This document shows, one piece after another, positions 1 through 7,808 of a DNA stretch of 40,892 nt. The stretch is from positions 1 through 40,892 of the forward strand of contig JAQBNT010000293.1 of assembly GCA_028288445.1 (NCBI GenBank), given 5' to 3'. Position numbers and translations under genes: made by a program. Positions within the stretch are counted from its first letter, which is position 1. Each line of letters begins with the position of its first letter. This DNA comes from Hymenobacter sp. (GTDB lineage: Bacteria > Bacteroidota > Bacteroidia > Cytophagales > Hymenobacteraceae). A model generated the notes under the pieces. The model was not told where the DNA came from. It ran no database searches and was given only the letters and a program-made list of their open reading frames with translations.

Positions 1-65
1 GGTAAAGATGCTTCGCTGCGCGCTGCATGACGTTATTTCAACCTAATGAATACTCAAAGAAAGGC

Positions 66-323
66 CTACCGTGCCTCCACGGCCGTGATTTCAGGCACGG
101 CTTTCTTCACCGTGTCTTCCAGGCCGGCGCGGGTCATGGTCGACATGGGGCAAGCCCCGCAGGCTCCTTCCCATTCCAATTGGAGCACGCCTTCGGGCGT
201 GATGTTGGCCACGCGCACATTGCCGCCATCGGTGGCCAGATAAGGGCGCAGGGTGTCAAGGGCTGCTTCGATGCGGGGCATCAGCGGATGGTCGAAAGCG
301 GGAGGGGAGGTTATCGTTTCCAC
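66..323 (-). CDS. NifU C-terminal-domain Fe-S scaffold-like protein
   Basis: An 85-residue protein consisting only of the NifU/Nfu C-terminal domain. The CxxC pair that holds a bridging [4Fe-4S] cluster is visible in CGACPMS, after the conserved stretch LRPYLATDGGNV. Proteins of this family carry or transfer Fe-S clusters to apoproteins in the cytoplasm. The start is GTG (minus strand, 323), six bases after the TAA stop of the mrp gene upstream, so translational coupling in one operon is likely. Pairing of an Nfu-type carrier with an Mrp/ApbC ATPase fits a joint role in Fe-S cluster delivery. The family call is firm; the exact client proteins cannot be inferred. Confidence 0.93.
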   Translation of the reverse strand: METITSPPAFDHPLMPRIEAALDTLRPYLATDGGNVRVANITPEGVLQLEWEGACGACPMSTMTRAGLEDTVKKAVPEITAVEAR

Positions 324-329
324 GGGTAG

Positions 330-1433
330 TTAGGAATTCATTTGTACGACGGCCGTTTTGGGGGCCACGTTGTTGCGGATGCTGACCTGGCGGGCCACGG
401 CCTCGGCCAGGTCAGCGAACATTTTGCCCACCACCGATTCCGGGTCGAGCACAGCGGGCTGGCCCTGGTCGCCGTTTTCGCGGATGCTCTGCACCAGTGG
501 CAGCTGGCCGAGCAGGGGCACGTCGTGCTGCGCGGCCAGGCGCTGCCCGCCGTTTTCACCAAAAATGAAATATTTACTGTCGGGCAATTCAGCCGGCGTA
601 AACCAGGCCATGTTCTCCACCACGCCCAGCACGGGAACATTGATTTGGGGCTGCCGGAACATCTGCAAACCCTTCTGGGCATCGGCCAGGGCCACTTTTT
701 GCGGCGTGGTCACGATGACGGCCCCGGTTACGGGCACGGTTTGCACCAGCGTGAGGTGGATGTCGGAAGTGCCGGGCGGCAGGTCGAGCAGCAGGTAATC
801 GAGCTCGCCCCAATCCACTTCCGTAATGAACTGCTTGAGCGCCGACGAGGCCATCGGACCGCGCCACACAATGGCACTTTCGGCCGGGGCCAGAAAGCCA
901 ATGCTCATCAGCTTCACGCCGTATTTCTCGATGGGCTGAATCAGATTCTTGCCGTTCGGCCCCTGAAAAACGTGCGGCGCTTCGTTTTCCACGTTGAACA
1001 TCACCGGCATGCTGGGGCCGGAAATATCGGCATCAACCAAGCCTACTTTGGCCCCGGTGGCGGCCAGGGCCACCGCCAGATTGGCCGTAACGGTGCTTTT
1101 GCCCACGCCGCCCTTGCCCGAGGCGATGGCGATGATGTTTTTGACGCCGGGCAACAGGTCACCACGATTGTGGCGTCCGGTGGTCACGCGCGAGTCCATG
1201 GTAATCACCACGTTGGCATCCTTATCCACCATCGTGTGGATAGCACGCTCACAGGCATCGTGAATGAGCTGCTTGAGCGGGCAGGCGGGCGTGGTGAGCA
1301 CCACGGTAAACGCGACGGTAAGGCCGTCAATCGTAATGTTCTCAATCATGTTGAGCGTCACGAGGTCCTGGCCCAGGTCGGGCTCTTCCACGTAGCTCAG
1401 CGCTTTGAGAACGGCTTCTTTGGTTATGGTCAT
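330..1433 (-). CDS. Mrp/ApbC/NBP35-family P-loop ATPase, Fe-S cluster carrier
   Basis: A 367-residue cytoplasmic ATPase of the usual Mrp length. Residues about 1-90 form the MIP18/DUF59 domain (VEEPDLGQDLV, then TTPACPL). A deviant Walker A motif follows (SGKGGVGKST), with LVDADISGPSMP and DLPPGTSDIHL downstream, as in MinD/Mrp proteins. The family loads Fe-S clusters onto target proteins using ATP. The frame stays open upstream to 1511, but the ATG at 1433 begins exactly at the DUF59 domain and lies 33 bases after a TAnnTTTG motif, so I chose it. The C-terminal CxxC that binds the bridging cluster in many ApbC proteins is not seen: the segment after ENMAWF reads TPAELPDSKYFIFG. The operon continues into the NifU-like gene. 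Confidence 0.95.
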   Translation of the reverse strand: MTITKEAVLKALSYVEEPDLGQDLVTLNMIENITIDGLTVAFTVVLTTPACPLKQLIHDACERAIHTMVDKDANVVITMDSRVTTGRHNRGDLLPGVKNIIAIASGKGGVGKSTVTANLAVALAATGAKVGLVDADISGPSMPVMFNVENEAPHVFQGPNGKNLIQPIEKYGVKLMSIGFLAPAESAIVWRGPMASSALKQFITEVDWGELDYLLLDLPPGTSDIHLTLVQTVPVTGAVIVTTPQKVALADAQKGLQMFRQPQINVPVLGVVENMAWFTPAELPDSKYFIFGENGGQRLAAQHDVPLLGQLPLVQSIRENGDQGQPAVLDPESVVGKMFADLAEAVARQVSIRNNVAPKTAVVQMNS

Positions 1434-1466
1434 GGAGGAGGCAATGCGCCAAATGGCAGCGCACCG

Positions 1467-1474
1467 CAAAGATA
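1467..1474 (-). promoter_or_regulatory. Putative -7 element (TATCTTTG) for mrp
   Basis: On the minus strand the sequence TATCTTTG matches the Bacteroidota consensus TAnnTTTG and ends 33 bases before the chosen mrp ATG. No convincing TTG-type -33 element was identified. Confidence 0.5.
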
Positions 1475-1564
1475 ACCCCGGAAGGGCCGGTGCGGTTCGG
1501 AAGCGCGGCATTGCTCGCGGACTGGTGTTGAAGGCTGTTTATATTATCACTATGTGAATAAAAA

Positions 1565-1582
1565 AAATGATTTAAATCATTT
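1565..1582. promoter_or_regulatory. 18-bp perfect AT-rich palindrome, CRP/FNR-like
   Basis: A perfect palindrome whose core is TGAT-TTAA-ATCA. This matches the inner positions of the CRP/FNR-family box TTGATnnnnATCAA, with the outermost T/A replaced. It sits in a strongly AT-rich stretch (about 1540-1640) between mrp and a doubtful plus-strand ORF. Binding by a CRP/FNR-type regulator is inference from similarity alone. Confidence 0.3.
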
Positions 1583-1681
1583 AAATAAATTTTGATTGTT
1601 TAGTTGCCAGACATCATATTTACAAAAAAAACGCTTTCCTTTCCGACCTTCCATTTCTTCACCTTTCCCTTGCAAACTCTT

Positions 1682-1984
1682 ATGCAACATCGTGACCAAG
1701 ATGCTGGGCTCGGCGGCATGCAACCTGCGTGCTGCGCCCAATGCGAAGAAGACCTGGAACAACTGATTGTATTAGAGCTGATTGTGCCCAAGGCCGCTAA
1801 AGTGGCATTGCCACGCCTACAGCCGGAAATAGGGCCGTTGACTTTACGGGAGAACTCCGTTACGACCACCTTGCCGGGTAAGCTATACGTGCAGCTACAG
1901 GCCAGTAATACCGCCACGCGGGCGGGCTGGTGCATGACGGCTACTTTATCAACATCGGCACAAGCGGGCCAGATTGCTTTGTAA
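1682..1984 (+). CDS. Doubtful 100-residue ORF, unknown
   Basis: The gap between mrp and the GH2 gene (1434-1992) holds one plus-strand frame that could be coding. It would give about 100 residues from the ATG at 1682, with a cysteine cluster (ACCAQCEED) followed by a stretch of plausible composition (LEQLIVLELIVPKAAKV). Codon choice is mixed and less GC-rich than the neighbours. The frame is also open upstream to 1604, and an opposite frame is open over part of the same span. No family is recognised. It would converge on the GH2 gene, ending 8 bases before that gene's stop. It may be a remnant or noise. Confidence 0.3.
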   Translation: MQHRDQDAGLGGMQPACCAQCEEDLEQLIVLELIVPKAAKVALPRLQPEIGPLTLRENSVTTTLPGKLYVQLQASNTATRAGWCMTATLSTSAQAGQIAL

Positions 1985-1992
1985 AACGAAGG

Positions 1993-3843
1993 TCAACCCC
2001 CCGTTGCAGGTTGGCGCGAGTTCAGGAGGCCGGCGGGCACGCTGAGCGCGCCGGTTTGCGGGTCGAGCAAGCCGTTGCGTTCGTCTTCAATATTGGTGGC
2101 CTGGGTGTATACGTCGCCGGCAATAGGCCGGCGGCGCAGTTCCCGCTTGAAGGCGCGGATGCTGCTGGTTCGGGCTTCGGCATCCTGCGGCCCGCCATAG
2201 CCGGAAAAGCCGAAGCCGCCCCATTCGCTCACAATGAGCGGGACCTGGCGGCGGTAAAAAAACGGGTCCCCCACTACCAGCGGGAAGGCGGCAGTGCCCT
2301 CCAGCTCGCCGCCCACCAAACGGTCGAGCAATTCCTGCCACCGGCTGAGGTCGGGCGTGTAGAGGTGGGCAGTGAGCAGGTCCGATTTCAGGCGGCCGGT
2401 GTAAGAAACGTGGTGCCAGCCGTCGTTATCGACCACCAGAAACTGCGGGTAGGCAATTTGCATGAAGTGGTAAGTCTCGACGATGTACTGTCGGGTTTCG
2501 GGGTTGGTGGCAATGTCCTGGGCGCCCCAGTCCTCGTTGTACAGGCTCCAGATGACGATGCTGGGGTGGGTTTCGCTGAGCGTGACCAGGCGCAGGAGTT
2601 CGGCGCGGTGGTTCTGGCGGCTGCGGGCGGTGGAGCTGTGCGGGCTGGGAACTTCCACCCACAGCAGCAGGCCCAGTTCGTCGGCCAGATTATAGATGCG
2701 CGGGTCGATGCCAGCAATGTGCACGCGTACCAAGTTGCAGCCCAGTGCTTTCATTGCGTGCATGTGGCGCTGCATTTCCGCGTAGGTGGCCTGGCCGGGC
2801 TGGTACAGAATGCCGTCGAGGTATACCGATTCATTGTTGAGGTACACGTAGCGGCCCCGGGCTTCAATTTTGCGCAAGCCAAACAGCGTTTCAATCTGGG
2901 CCGCGTAGCCATCAGCATGAACAAGCTGTGCCACGAGCCGGTACCGGTTAGGGGCTTCCGGCGACCAAAGTTTGGCCCCCGGCAGCTCAATTACCAGCCG
3001 CTGCTGCCACTGCCCAGCGGCCAGTTGCAAAGGGAAATCGGAGGTGGCCAGGGGCGCGATACGGTCCCTGGCTTCGGCTTCAAAGGCTTGGAGGCGAATG
3101 GTGTAAGCGCCGGCATCGTGAATGCGTAGCGTGAAGTTGAAGCGCACCAGCTGGTCTTCCACGGCGCTCACCACGCCCACCCGCGAGCGCAGCCGGTTGC
3201 GCTCCACTACTTCGAGCCACACGCTGCGCACGGCCCCGGTGTAGGTTTGGTACCAGATGCCGCCGCGCTTGTACACGTGCGATTCCTGCTTGCCGCGGGG
3301 CAGTTCGGCGTCCATGGTATCGGCAATGCGGACGGTGAGGCGGTTGACGAGGTGCAGGTTTTCCTCGTCTAGCTCGTAGGAAAAGGACGTGTATTCGCCC
3401 AAGTGAATTTCTTCCTCCTCAATGGTTTTCAATGGCTTGCCGTTGAGCCAGACCCGGGTTTCGTAACCGCAGGCCCCAAACGTGAGCTGGAGCATGGACC
3501 GTTGCTGCGACTCGGCCACTTCGGGCAGGTGGAATTCGCGCTCGTACCACACCACCACTTGGTCCTGCCACGTCGGGCCGTTCTGGTGGCCCCGTGCCTG
3601 GGCCAAGTGCTCTTCCACCGAGCCGGGCCATTGGGCGGTGTGCGCGTAGGCATGGCCCAGGGCCCAGTTGTCGAGTAGGCCCACGTCATCCGTATCCTCA
3701 GCAAAGAGCCAGTTGCCGTCGAGCAGCATGTGGCTGTTCAGCCGGAGCACGGCCCGGGGGAGCGGATTTTCGGTTTCCTCAGCGGGAGATTCTTCGGGCC
3801 GGCTGGCCGAGAGCGAGTAGTTGGCCTGATTCAATTCGTTCAT
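1993..3843 (-). CDS. Glycoside hydrolase family 2 protein (beta-galactosidase/glucuronidase-like)
   Basis: A 616-residue GH2-type enzyme. The N-terminal jelly-roll sugar-binding domain (LDGNWLF near residue 40, VWLNGKPL near 132) is followed by an immunoglobulin-like domain and a TIM barrel. The acid/base glutamate is in IWSLYNEDW (about E437) and the nucleophile is in LIVSEWGGFG (about E540). The family cleaves beta-linked galactosides, glucuronides or mannosides; the substrate cannot be read from the sequence. No signal peptide is visible from the ATG at 3843, chosen because the frame upstream to 3876 adds only a short unlikely tail. A near-match to the -7 motif lies at 3887-3893. A terminator separates it from the PAP2 gene upstream. 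Confidence 0.93.
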   Translation of the reverse strand: MNELNQANYSLSASRPEESPAEETENPLPRAVLRLNSHMLLDGNWLFAEDTDDVGLLDNWALGHAYAHTAQWPGSVEEHLAQARGHQNGPTWQDQVVVWYEREFHLPEVAESQQRSMLQLTFGACGYETRVWLNGKPLKTIEEEEIHLGEYTSFSYELDEENLHLVNRLTVRIADTMDAELPRGKQESHVYKRGGIWYQTYTGAVRSVWLEVVERNRLRSRVGVVSAVEDQLVRFNFTLRIHDAGAYTIRLQAFEAEARDRIAPLATSDFPLQLAAGQWQQRLVIELPGAKLWSPEAPNRYRLVAQLVHADGYAAQIETLFGLRKIEARGRYVYLNNESVYLDGILYQPGQATYAEMQRHMHAMKALGCNLVRVHIAGIDPRIYNLADELGLLLWVEVPSPHSSTARSRQNHRAELLRLVTLSETHPSIVIWSLYNEDWGAQDIATNPETRQYIVETYHFMQIAYPQFLVVDNDGWHHVSYTGRLKSDLLTAHLYTPDLSRWQELLDRLVGGELEGTAAFPLVVGDPFFYRRQVPLIVSEWGGFGFSGYGGPQDAEARTSSIRAFKRELRRRPIAGDVYTQATNIEDERNGLLDPQTGALSVPAGLLNSRQPATGG

Positions 3844-3955
3844 GCGGAAAGGAAGCGTAAAACAAGCCGGAGCCATCGGCGGCCGGCAAAGTACTGCTTA
3901 CCAAACGGGGATAATGCCGATATTGATTCAGAAAAAGCGAATCACTTCTTCCCAT

Positions 3956-4002
3956 AAAAAAAGCCGGGCCCTTTTCCAATCGAAAGGGGCCCGGCTTTTT
4001 TT
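3956..4002 (-). terminator. Rho-independent terminator after the PAP2 gene
   Basis: A-tract, AGCCGGGCCC, a loop containing CAAT, then GGGCCCGGCT and a T-tract, with a one-base bulge in the stem. It lies just downstream of the minus-strand PAP2 gene and before the GH2 gene. A- and T-tracts on both sides make it potentially bidirectional. Confidence 0.85.
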
Positions 4003-4017
4003 AGAAATTAACCAGCG

Positions 4018-4812
4018 CTACGGCCGAAAAGCCAGCGCGGCCCCGGCTCCCGCGCCGGGCACGTAGGTGGGCACCAGCAGCAGCTTGTGGGCTAGGCGAG
4101 GCGGCAGCATTTTGGTAAGCGCGGGATAAAGGTGCCACACGGTTTCGGCGGAGAGAAAGCCGATGGCGGCCCCGGCCAGCACGTCGGTGGCCCAGTGCTT
4201 GTTGCCCATCAGGCGCATGGCCCCGGTGGCGGTGGCCACGGCGTAGCCGCTCACGCTCACCCACGGGTACTGGCGGCCGTACTGCTCGTGCAGCAGCGTG
4301 GCCGTGAGGAAGGCCTGCGAGGTGTGCGACGATGGGAAGGAACTCAAATCCTGGGCGTTGTAGGGGCGCGGCTCGGCGGTGATGCGCTTGAGGTTGCTCA
4401 CGATGCCTTCGTCCAACTCGTGGGCGGCCAGGTAAATGAGCGTGAAGCCCACGGCCGAGCGCTCGCCCCGGTGGCCGGTGGCCATCAGGCCGTAGGCCAG
4501 GGCCAGGGGCGCGTGGCGCGAGTAGTCGTCGATGCCGTGCGAATCGAAACCCCTGAAAACTTCCTGCGTTTCGGCCTGCATGTCCTGCTTGGCCTGGCAG
4601 AGCACCGTGCTGTAAGTGGGGCTGTGGGCCATCACGCCAACCGCTATCAGCGCCGAGGGGACGGCAATGCGCAGGGCCACGGCGCGGACCTTATTGACAG
4701 GCCGTGGGGCCTGAACGGTCGAATCAGAAGAATTATTGGTTTGCTTGGCTTGGACCGGACGGGCAACCAAGCTGCTCAGCGCAAACAAGAATAGGCTTAA
4801 GCGTAAAATCAA
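4018..4812 (-). CDS. PAP2-superfamily phosphatase, exported or membrane-bound
   Basis: A 264-residue phosphatidic-acid-phosphatase type 2 protein with all three catalytic motifs: K142-x6-R149P150 (KRITAEPRP), PSSH at 160-163 (usually PSGH) and R200-x5-H206-xxx-D210. Members dephosphorylate lipid phosphates such as undecaprenyl diphosphate or phosphatidate at the membrane. The N-terminus is a signal peptide or anchor (ILRLSLFLFALSSLVA). The start must be TTG at 4812: no in-frame ATG lies nearby, the next Met being near residue 61, and a later start would lose the signal. A His/Asp-poor loop separates motifs 1 and 2. The physiological substrate is not deducible. Confidence 0.9.
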   Translation of the reverse strand: MILRLSLFLFALSSLVARPVQAKQTNNSSDSTVQAPRPVNKVRAVALRIAVPSALIAVGVMAHSPTYSTVLCQAKQDMQAETQEVFRGFDSHGIDDYSRHAPLALAYGLMATGHRGERSAVGFTLIYLAAHELDEGIVSNLKRITAEPRPYNAQDLSSFPSSHTSQAFLTATLLHEQYGRQYPWVSVSGYAVATATGAMRLMGNKHWATDVLAGAAIGFLSAETVWHLYPALTKMLPPRLAHKLLLVPTYVPGAGAGAALAFRP

Positions 4813-4986
4813 ATCAAAGGCATATAAATGTGGTTCTTAAAGTTAAGTTACAAGTACCCTTGTCACGAGGGGCAACCCGGTGAATGGCGCTATACGCGGG
4901 GCGAACGGATGGGAGACTCCCGCCAAAGCAAAATGCCGGGTACCGCGTAAAGTTGTCAACGCTCATTTGCAGAAAATTTCAACCAA

Positions 4987-5018
4987 TAAAAAAAGCCCCA
5001 ACTGTTCGGTCGGGGCTT
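4987..5018 (-). terminator. Rho-independent terminator
   Basis: On the minus strand AAGCCCCGAC, a six-base loop, and GTTGGGGCTTTTTTT form a nine-position stem with one mismatch and a strong T-tract. It lies 34 bases after the stop of the exported unknown protein upstream. Confidence 0.85.
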
Positions 5019-5051
5019 CTTGAATGATGGTCTGGTGACTTGAGGCGTGGC

Positions 5052-6317
5052 TTAGGTTTTTTGTTTCTTCTTTTTGGCCGCCGGGAAGAGAATGTTATTC
5101 AATATCAGTCGGTAGCCGGGCGAGTTGGGGTGCAGAGCCAGGTCGGTCGGCTCTTCGCCCACAAGGTGCTGGTAGTCTTCGGGGTCGTGGCCGCCGTAGA
5201 AGGTCCAGGTGCCCTTGCCCAGCGTGCCGTGGATGTAGCGGGCCTCGCCGGTTTGCTTGGTTTCGCCCATCACGATGACGTCGGGCTTGATGAGGCTTTT
5301 GCGGAAGGCCGTGGTCTGGCCCATGAAGCCGTGGATGGTCTTGTCGTGGTTCTGGCAGAGCATGGTGGGCACCGGGTCGTACTTTGCCGAGTAGGTAAAG
5401 AGCGAAAAGTAATCGTTCTGCTCGCCCAGGCCGCGCTCATTGGGCTGCATGTCGATATTGGAGTACTCGTAGAAATACGGGTCGCGCACCAGCTGGAAGT
5501 TCTGGAAGGCCAGACAGCGGTTGAAATTCAGCTTGGACTGAGCAGCCGGGTCAGCCGGGTCGCCGTCGTACATGCTCTCCACCATGTCGATGCCCAGGCC
5601 GGCCAGGGCAATGTCGTAGCTATCCGTGGCCGAGCACATGGCGAATAGGAAACCCCCACCCGCGATGAACTCCTGCATTTTGGTGGCCACTGCGCCCTTC
5701 ATCTGGCTCACTTTGCCGAAGCCGTTGCGCTTGGCGGCGGCTTCGGCGTCGCGCACCTGCTGCTGGTACCAGGGGTAGTTGCGGTAGGTGGCGTAGAACT
5801 TGCCGTACTCGCCCGTAAAATCTTCGTGGTGCAGGTGCAGCCAGTCGTACTTGGGCAACTCGCCCTTCAGCACCTCGTCGTCGTAAATCTGGGTGTAGGG
5901 AATTTCGGCGTAGGTGAGCACCATGGTCACGGCATCGTCCCAGGGCTGCTTGCCTTTGGGCGTGTACACCGCGATTTTGGGCACTTTCTCCAGCTTCATC
6001 ACGTCCATGTTGGCGTTCGGGTCGGCTATTTCCTGGAGAATGCTGGTGTACTGGGCTTCGCTGATTACCTGAAAACTGACGCCGCGCACGGCCAGCTCGT
6101 TTTCCGCGCCCGGCGTGCTCTCGAAGGCGAAGGAGCCACCCCGATAGTTCAAGAGCCAGTCAACGGGTACCTCGCGCTGGAGCAGCCAGAATGCCACGCC
6201 ATAGGCCTTCAGGCACTCTTTCTGGGTGTTATCCATCGGGATGAACACGTGGTTGGCGCGGGCCGCCAGCGGGGCCACGGCCACGAGCAAAAGCAACAAA
6301 AAACGCTTGAGCAGCAT
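5052..6317 (-). CDS. Exported Bacteroidota protein commonly labelled 'asparagine synthetase B'
   Basis: A 421-residue protein with a clear signal peptide (MLLKRFLLLLLVAVAPLAARA) and a lysine-rich C-terminus. It resembles a conserved Bacteroidota family that databases often call asparagine synthetase B. Nothing supports that activity: there is no N-terminal cysteine amidotransferase domain and no SGGxDS PPi loop. Visible conserved-looking segments are WLHLHHEDFTG, a GGGFLFAMCSATDSYD turn like that of class I glutamine-amidotransferase folds, and WTFYGGHDPED. The ATG at 6317 is chosen because it starts the signal peptide. It is followed by a terminator and is divergent from the ABC permease gene. 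The biochemical role is unknown. Confidence 0.85.
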   Translation of the reverse strand: MLLKRFLLLLLVAVAPLAARANHVFIPMDNTQKECLKAYGVAFWLLQREVPVDWLLNYRGGSFAFESTPGAENELAVRGVSFQVISEAQYTSILQEIADPNANMDVMKLEKVPKIAVYTPKGKQPWDDAVTMVLTYAEIPYTQIYDDEVLKGELPKYDWLHLHHEDFTGEYGKFYATYRNYPWYQQQVRDAEAAAKRNGFGKVSQMKGAVATKMQEFIAGGGFLFAMCSATDSYDIALAGLGIDMVESMYDGDPADPAAQSKLNFNRCLAFQNFQLVRDPYFYEYSNIDMQPNERGLGEQNDYFSLFTYSAKYDPVPTMLCQNHDKTIHGFMGQTTAFRKSLIKPDVIVMGETKQTGEARYIHGTLGKGTWTFYGGHDPEDYQHLVGEEPTDLALHPNSPGYRLILNNILFPAAKKKKQKT

Positions 6318-6494
6318 AGTTTTTGGGAGAAGGAAACGCAGCAAACCAACGAGGTTGCCGCGCCAGTGGTTCAAGTTAAGCGCCGGCCGCCGAACTTTGG
6401 CGTCCTTGCGCTGCCGTGTGGCCGCCGTAGCAGCCCGCTGCGGGCGCGCCCATTCCCATTGCAACGCCAACCCCGCCGGCTAAAGTCCCTGCCC

Positions 6495-7736
6495 ATGAGC
6501 CCTTTCGAAAACGTCCGCGAAGCCTTCCGCTCCATCCGCGCCAACCTGCTGCGCACCATTCTCACGGCACTTATTCTCAGCATTGGGCTGTTTGCGCTGG
6601 TGGGCATCCTCACGGGCATCGATGCGATGAAAAATTCGCTGTCTGAAACCTTCGCCAGCCTCGGGGCCAATTCCTTCGAGCTGCACGCCAAAGGCTACAG
6701 CAACCGCGGGCGGCGGGGCGGCGTGCAGGCCAAGCAGTACCCGCCCATCAATTTCCTGCAAGCCAAGCAATACAAAAAGGCCATCGGCGACAATGCCAAG
6801 GTCGGCATCTCGGCCTTCATTGCCGGGGCCGTGGAAATGAAGGCCAACGGCACCAAAACCAATCCCAACATGCAGGTGGTGGCCGGCGACGAAAACTACC
6901 TGAAAATTGAAGGCTACAACCTAGCCAGCGGGCGCACCTTCTCGCAGGCCGAACTCAACAGCGGAGCCAATGTGATGATTGTGGGCGACGAAATTCGCCT
7001 GAAGCTGTTCCCCAAGCAAAGCCCGGTGGGCAAGTACGTGGCTGCCATGGGCCGTCGCTTCCTCATTATAGGCCTGCTGGAAAAGAGCGGTAGCGGGGCC
7101 GGTGGGGGCGGCGGGGCCGACCGCATTGCCCTGCTCCCCCTCGAAACCGGCAACCAGATGCCCCGCCAGCGCGCCCTCACCTACGACGTGAAAACGGCCA
7201 CCGACAACCACGCCACCCTCAACTTCATCATGGGGCAGGCCACCGGCATCATGCGCGCCGTGCGCCACGACAAGCTGGGCCAGGAAGAAAGCTTCGTGGT
7301 CGAAAGCAGCGAGTCGCTGGCCAACGACCTGGATTCGATTTCGGGCAAGATGAAGGCTGGCGGCAGCATCATCGCCTTCGTCACGCTGCTCGGGGCCAGC
7401 ATTGCCCTCATGAACATCATGCTGGTGTCCGTGACCGAGCGGACCCGCGAAATCGGCATTCGCAAGGCTCTGGGCGCGACGGCCCGCCAAATCCGGTTTC
7501 AGTTTCTGATGGAGGCCATTGTGATTTGCCTGATGGGTGGCGGCATGGGCATCTTGCTCGGCGTGCTGGGCGGCAATTTGGTGGCCAAGTTCGTGGGCTC
7601 TGGTTCCTTCCTGGTGCCCTGGGGGTGGATGGCGGCGGGCCTGGTTATCTGCGTGGGCGTGGGCATGGCCTCGGGCTATTACCCCGCCAGCAAAGCCGCC
7701 GCGCTGGACCCCATTGATTCGCTGCGCTACGAGTAG
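6495..7736 (+). CDS. MacB/FtsX-type ABC transporter permease
   Basis: A 413-residue permease. An N-terminal membrane segment (LRTILTALILSIGLFALVG, about 20-40) is followed by a MacB-like periplasmic domain (about 45-270) containing a glycine-rich loop (GSGAGGGGG). Three C-terminal membrane segments form the FtsX domain, with the family motif TREIGIRKALGA near residue 320. Such permeases act with an ATPase, and often an adaptor, in export of peptides, lipids or macrolides. No ATPase or adaptor gene is in the window, so the partner must be encoded elsewhere. The ATG at 6495 starts directly before the conserved N-terminal FENVREAFRSIRAN. It is divergent from the exported unknown gene, with a 177-bp gap. 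Confidence 0.93.
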   Translation: MSPFENVREAFRSIRANLLRTILTALILSIGLFALVGILTGIDAMKNSLSETFASLGANSFELHAKGYSNRGRRGGVQAKQYPPINFLQAKQYKKAIGDNAKVGISAFIAGAVEMKANGTKTNPNMQVVAGDENYLKIEGYNLASGRTFSQAELNSGANVMIVGDEIRLKLFPKQSPVGKYVAAMGRRFLIIGLLEKSGSGAGGGGGADRIALLPLETGNQMPRQRALTYDVKTATDNHATLNFIMGQATGIMRAVRHDKLGQEESFVVESSESLANDLDSISGKMKAGGSIIAFVTLLGASIALMNIMLVSVTERTREIGIRKALGATARQIRFQFLMEAIVICLMGGGMGILLGVLGGNLVAKFVGSGSFLVPWGWMAAGLVICVGVGMASGYYPASKAAALDPIDSLRYE

Positions 7737-7775
7737 CCGGAACGCGAAGCGGAGCTAACTAAGCAGCTTTTCTTA

Positions 7776-7783
7776 TACATTTG
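7776..7783 (+). promoter_or_regulatory. Putative -7 element (TACATTTG) for the HTH gene
   Basis: TACATTTG matches TAnnTTTG, 25 bases before the ATG at 7809 and 39 bases after the permease stop. This suggests the HTH gene has its own promoter. Confidence 0.45.
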
Positions 7784-7808
7784 CACAACTACTCATTTGT
7801 GTAAGTGT

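Noticed and set aside
1..65. Feature at the left edge
   Set aside because: Only short sequence before the NifU-like stop. No terminator or gene could be supported.
5052..6317. Genuine asparagine synthetase
   Set aside because: Has a signal peptide and lacks the catalytic N-terminal cysteine and the synthetase PPi loop.
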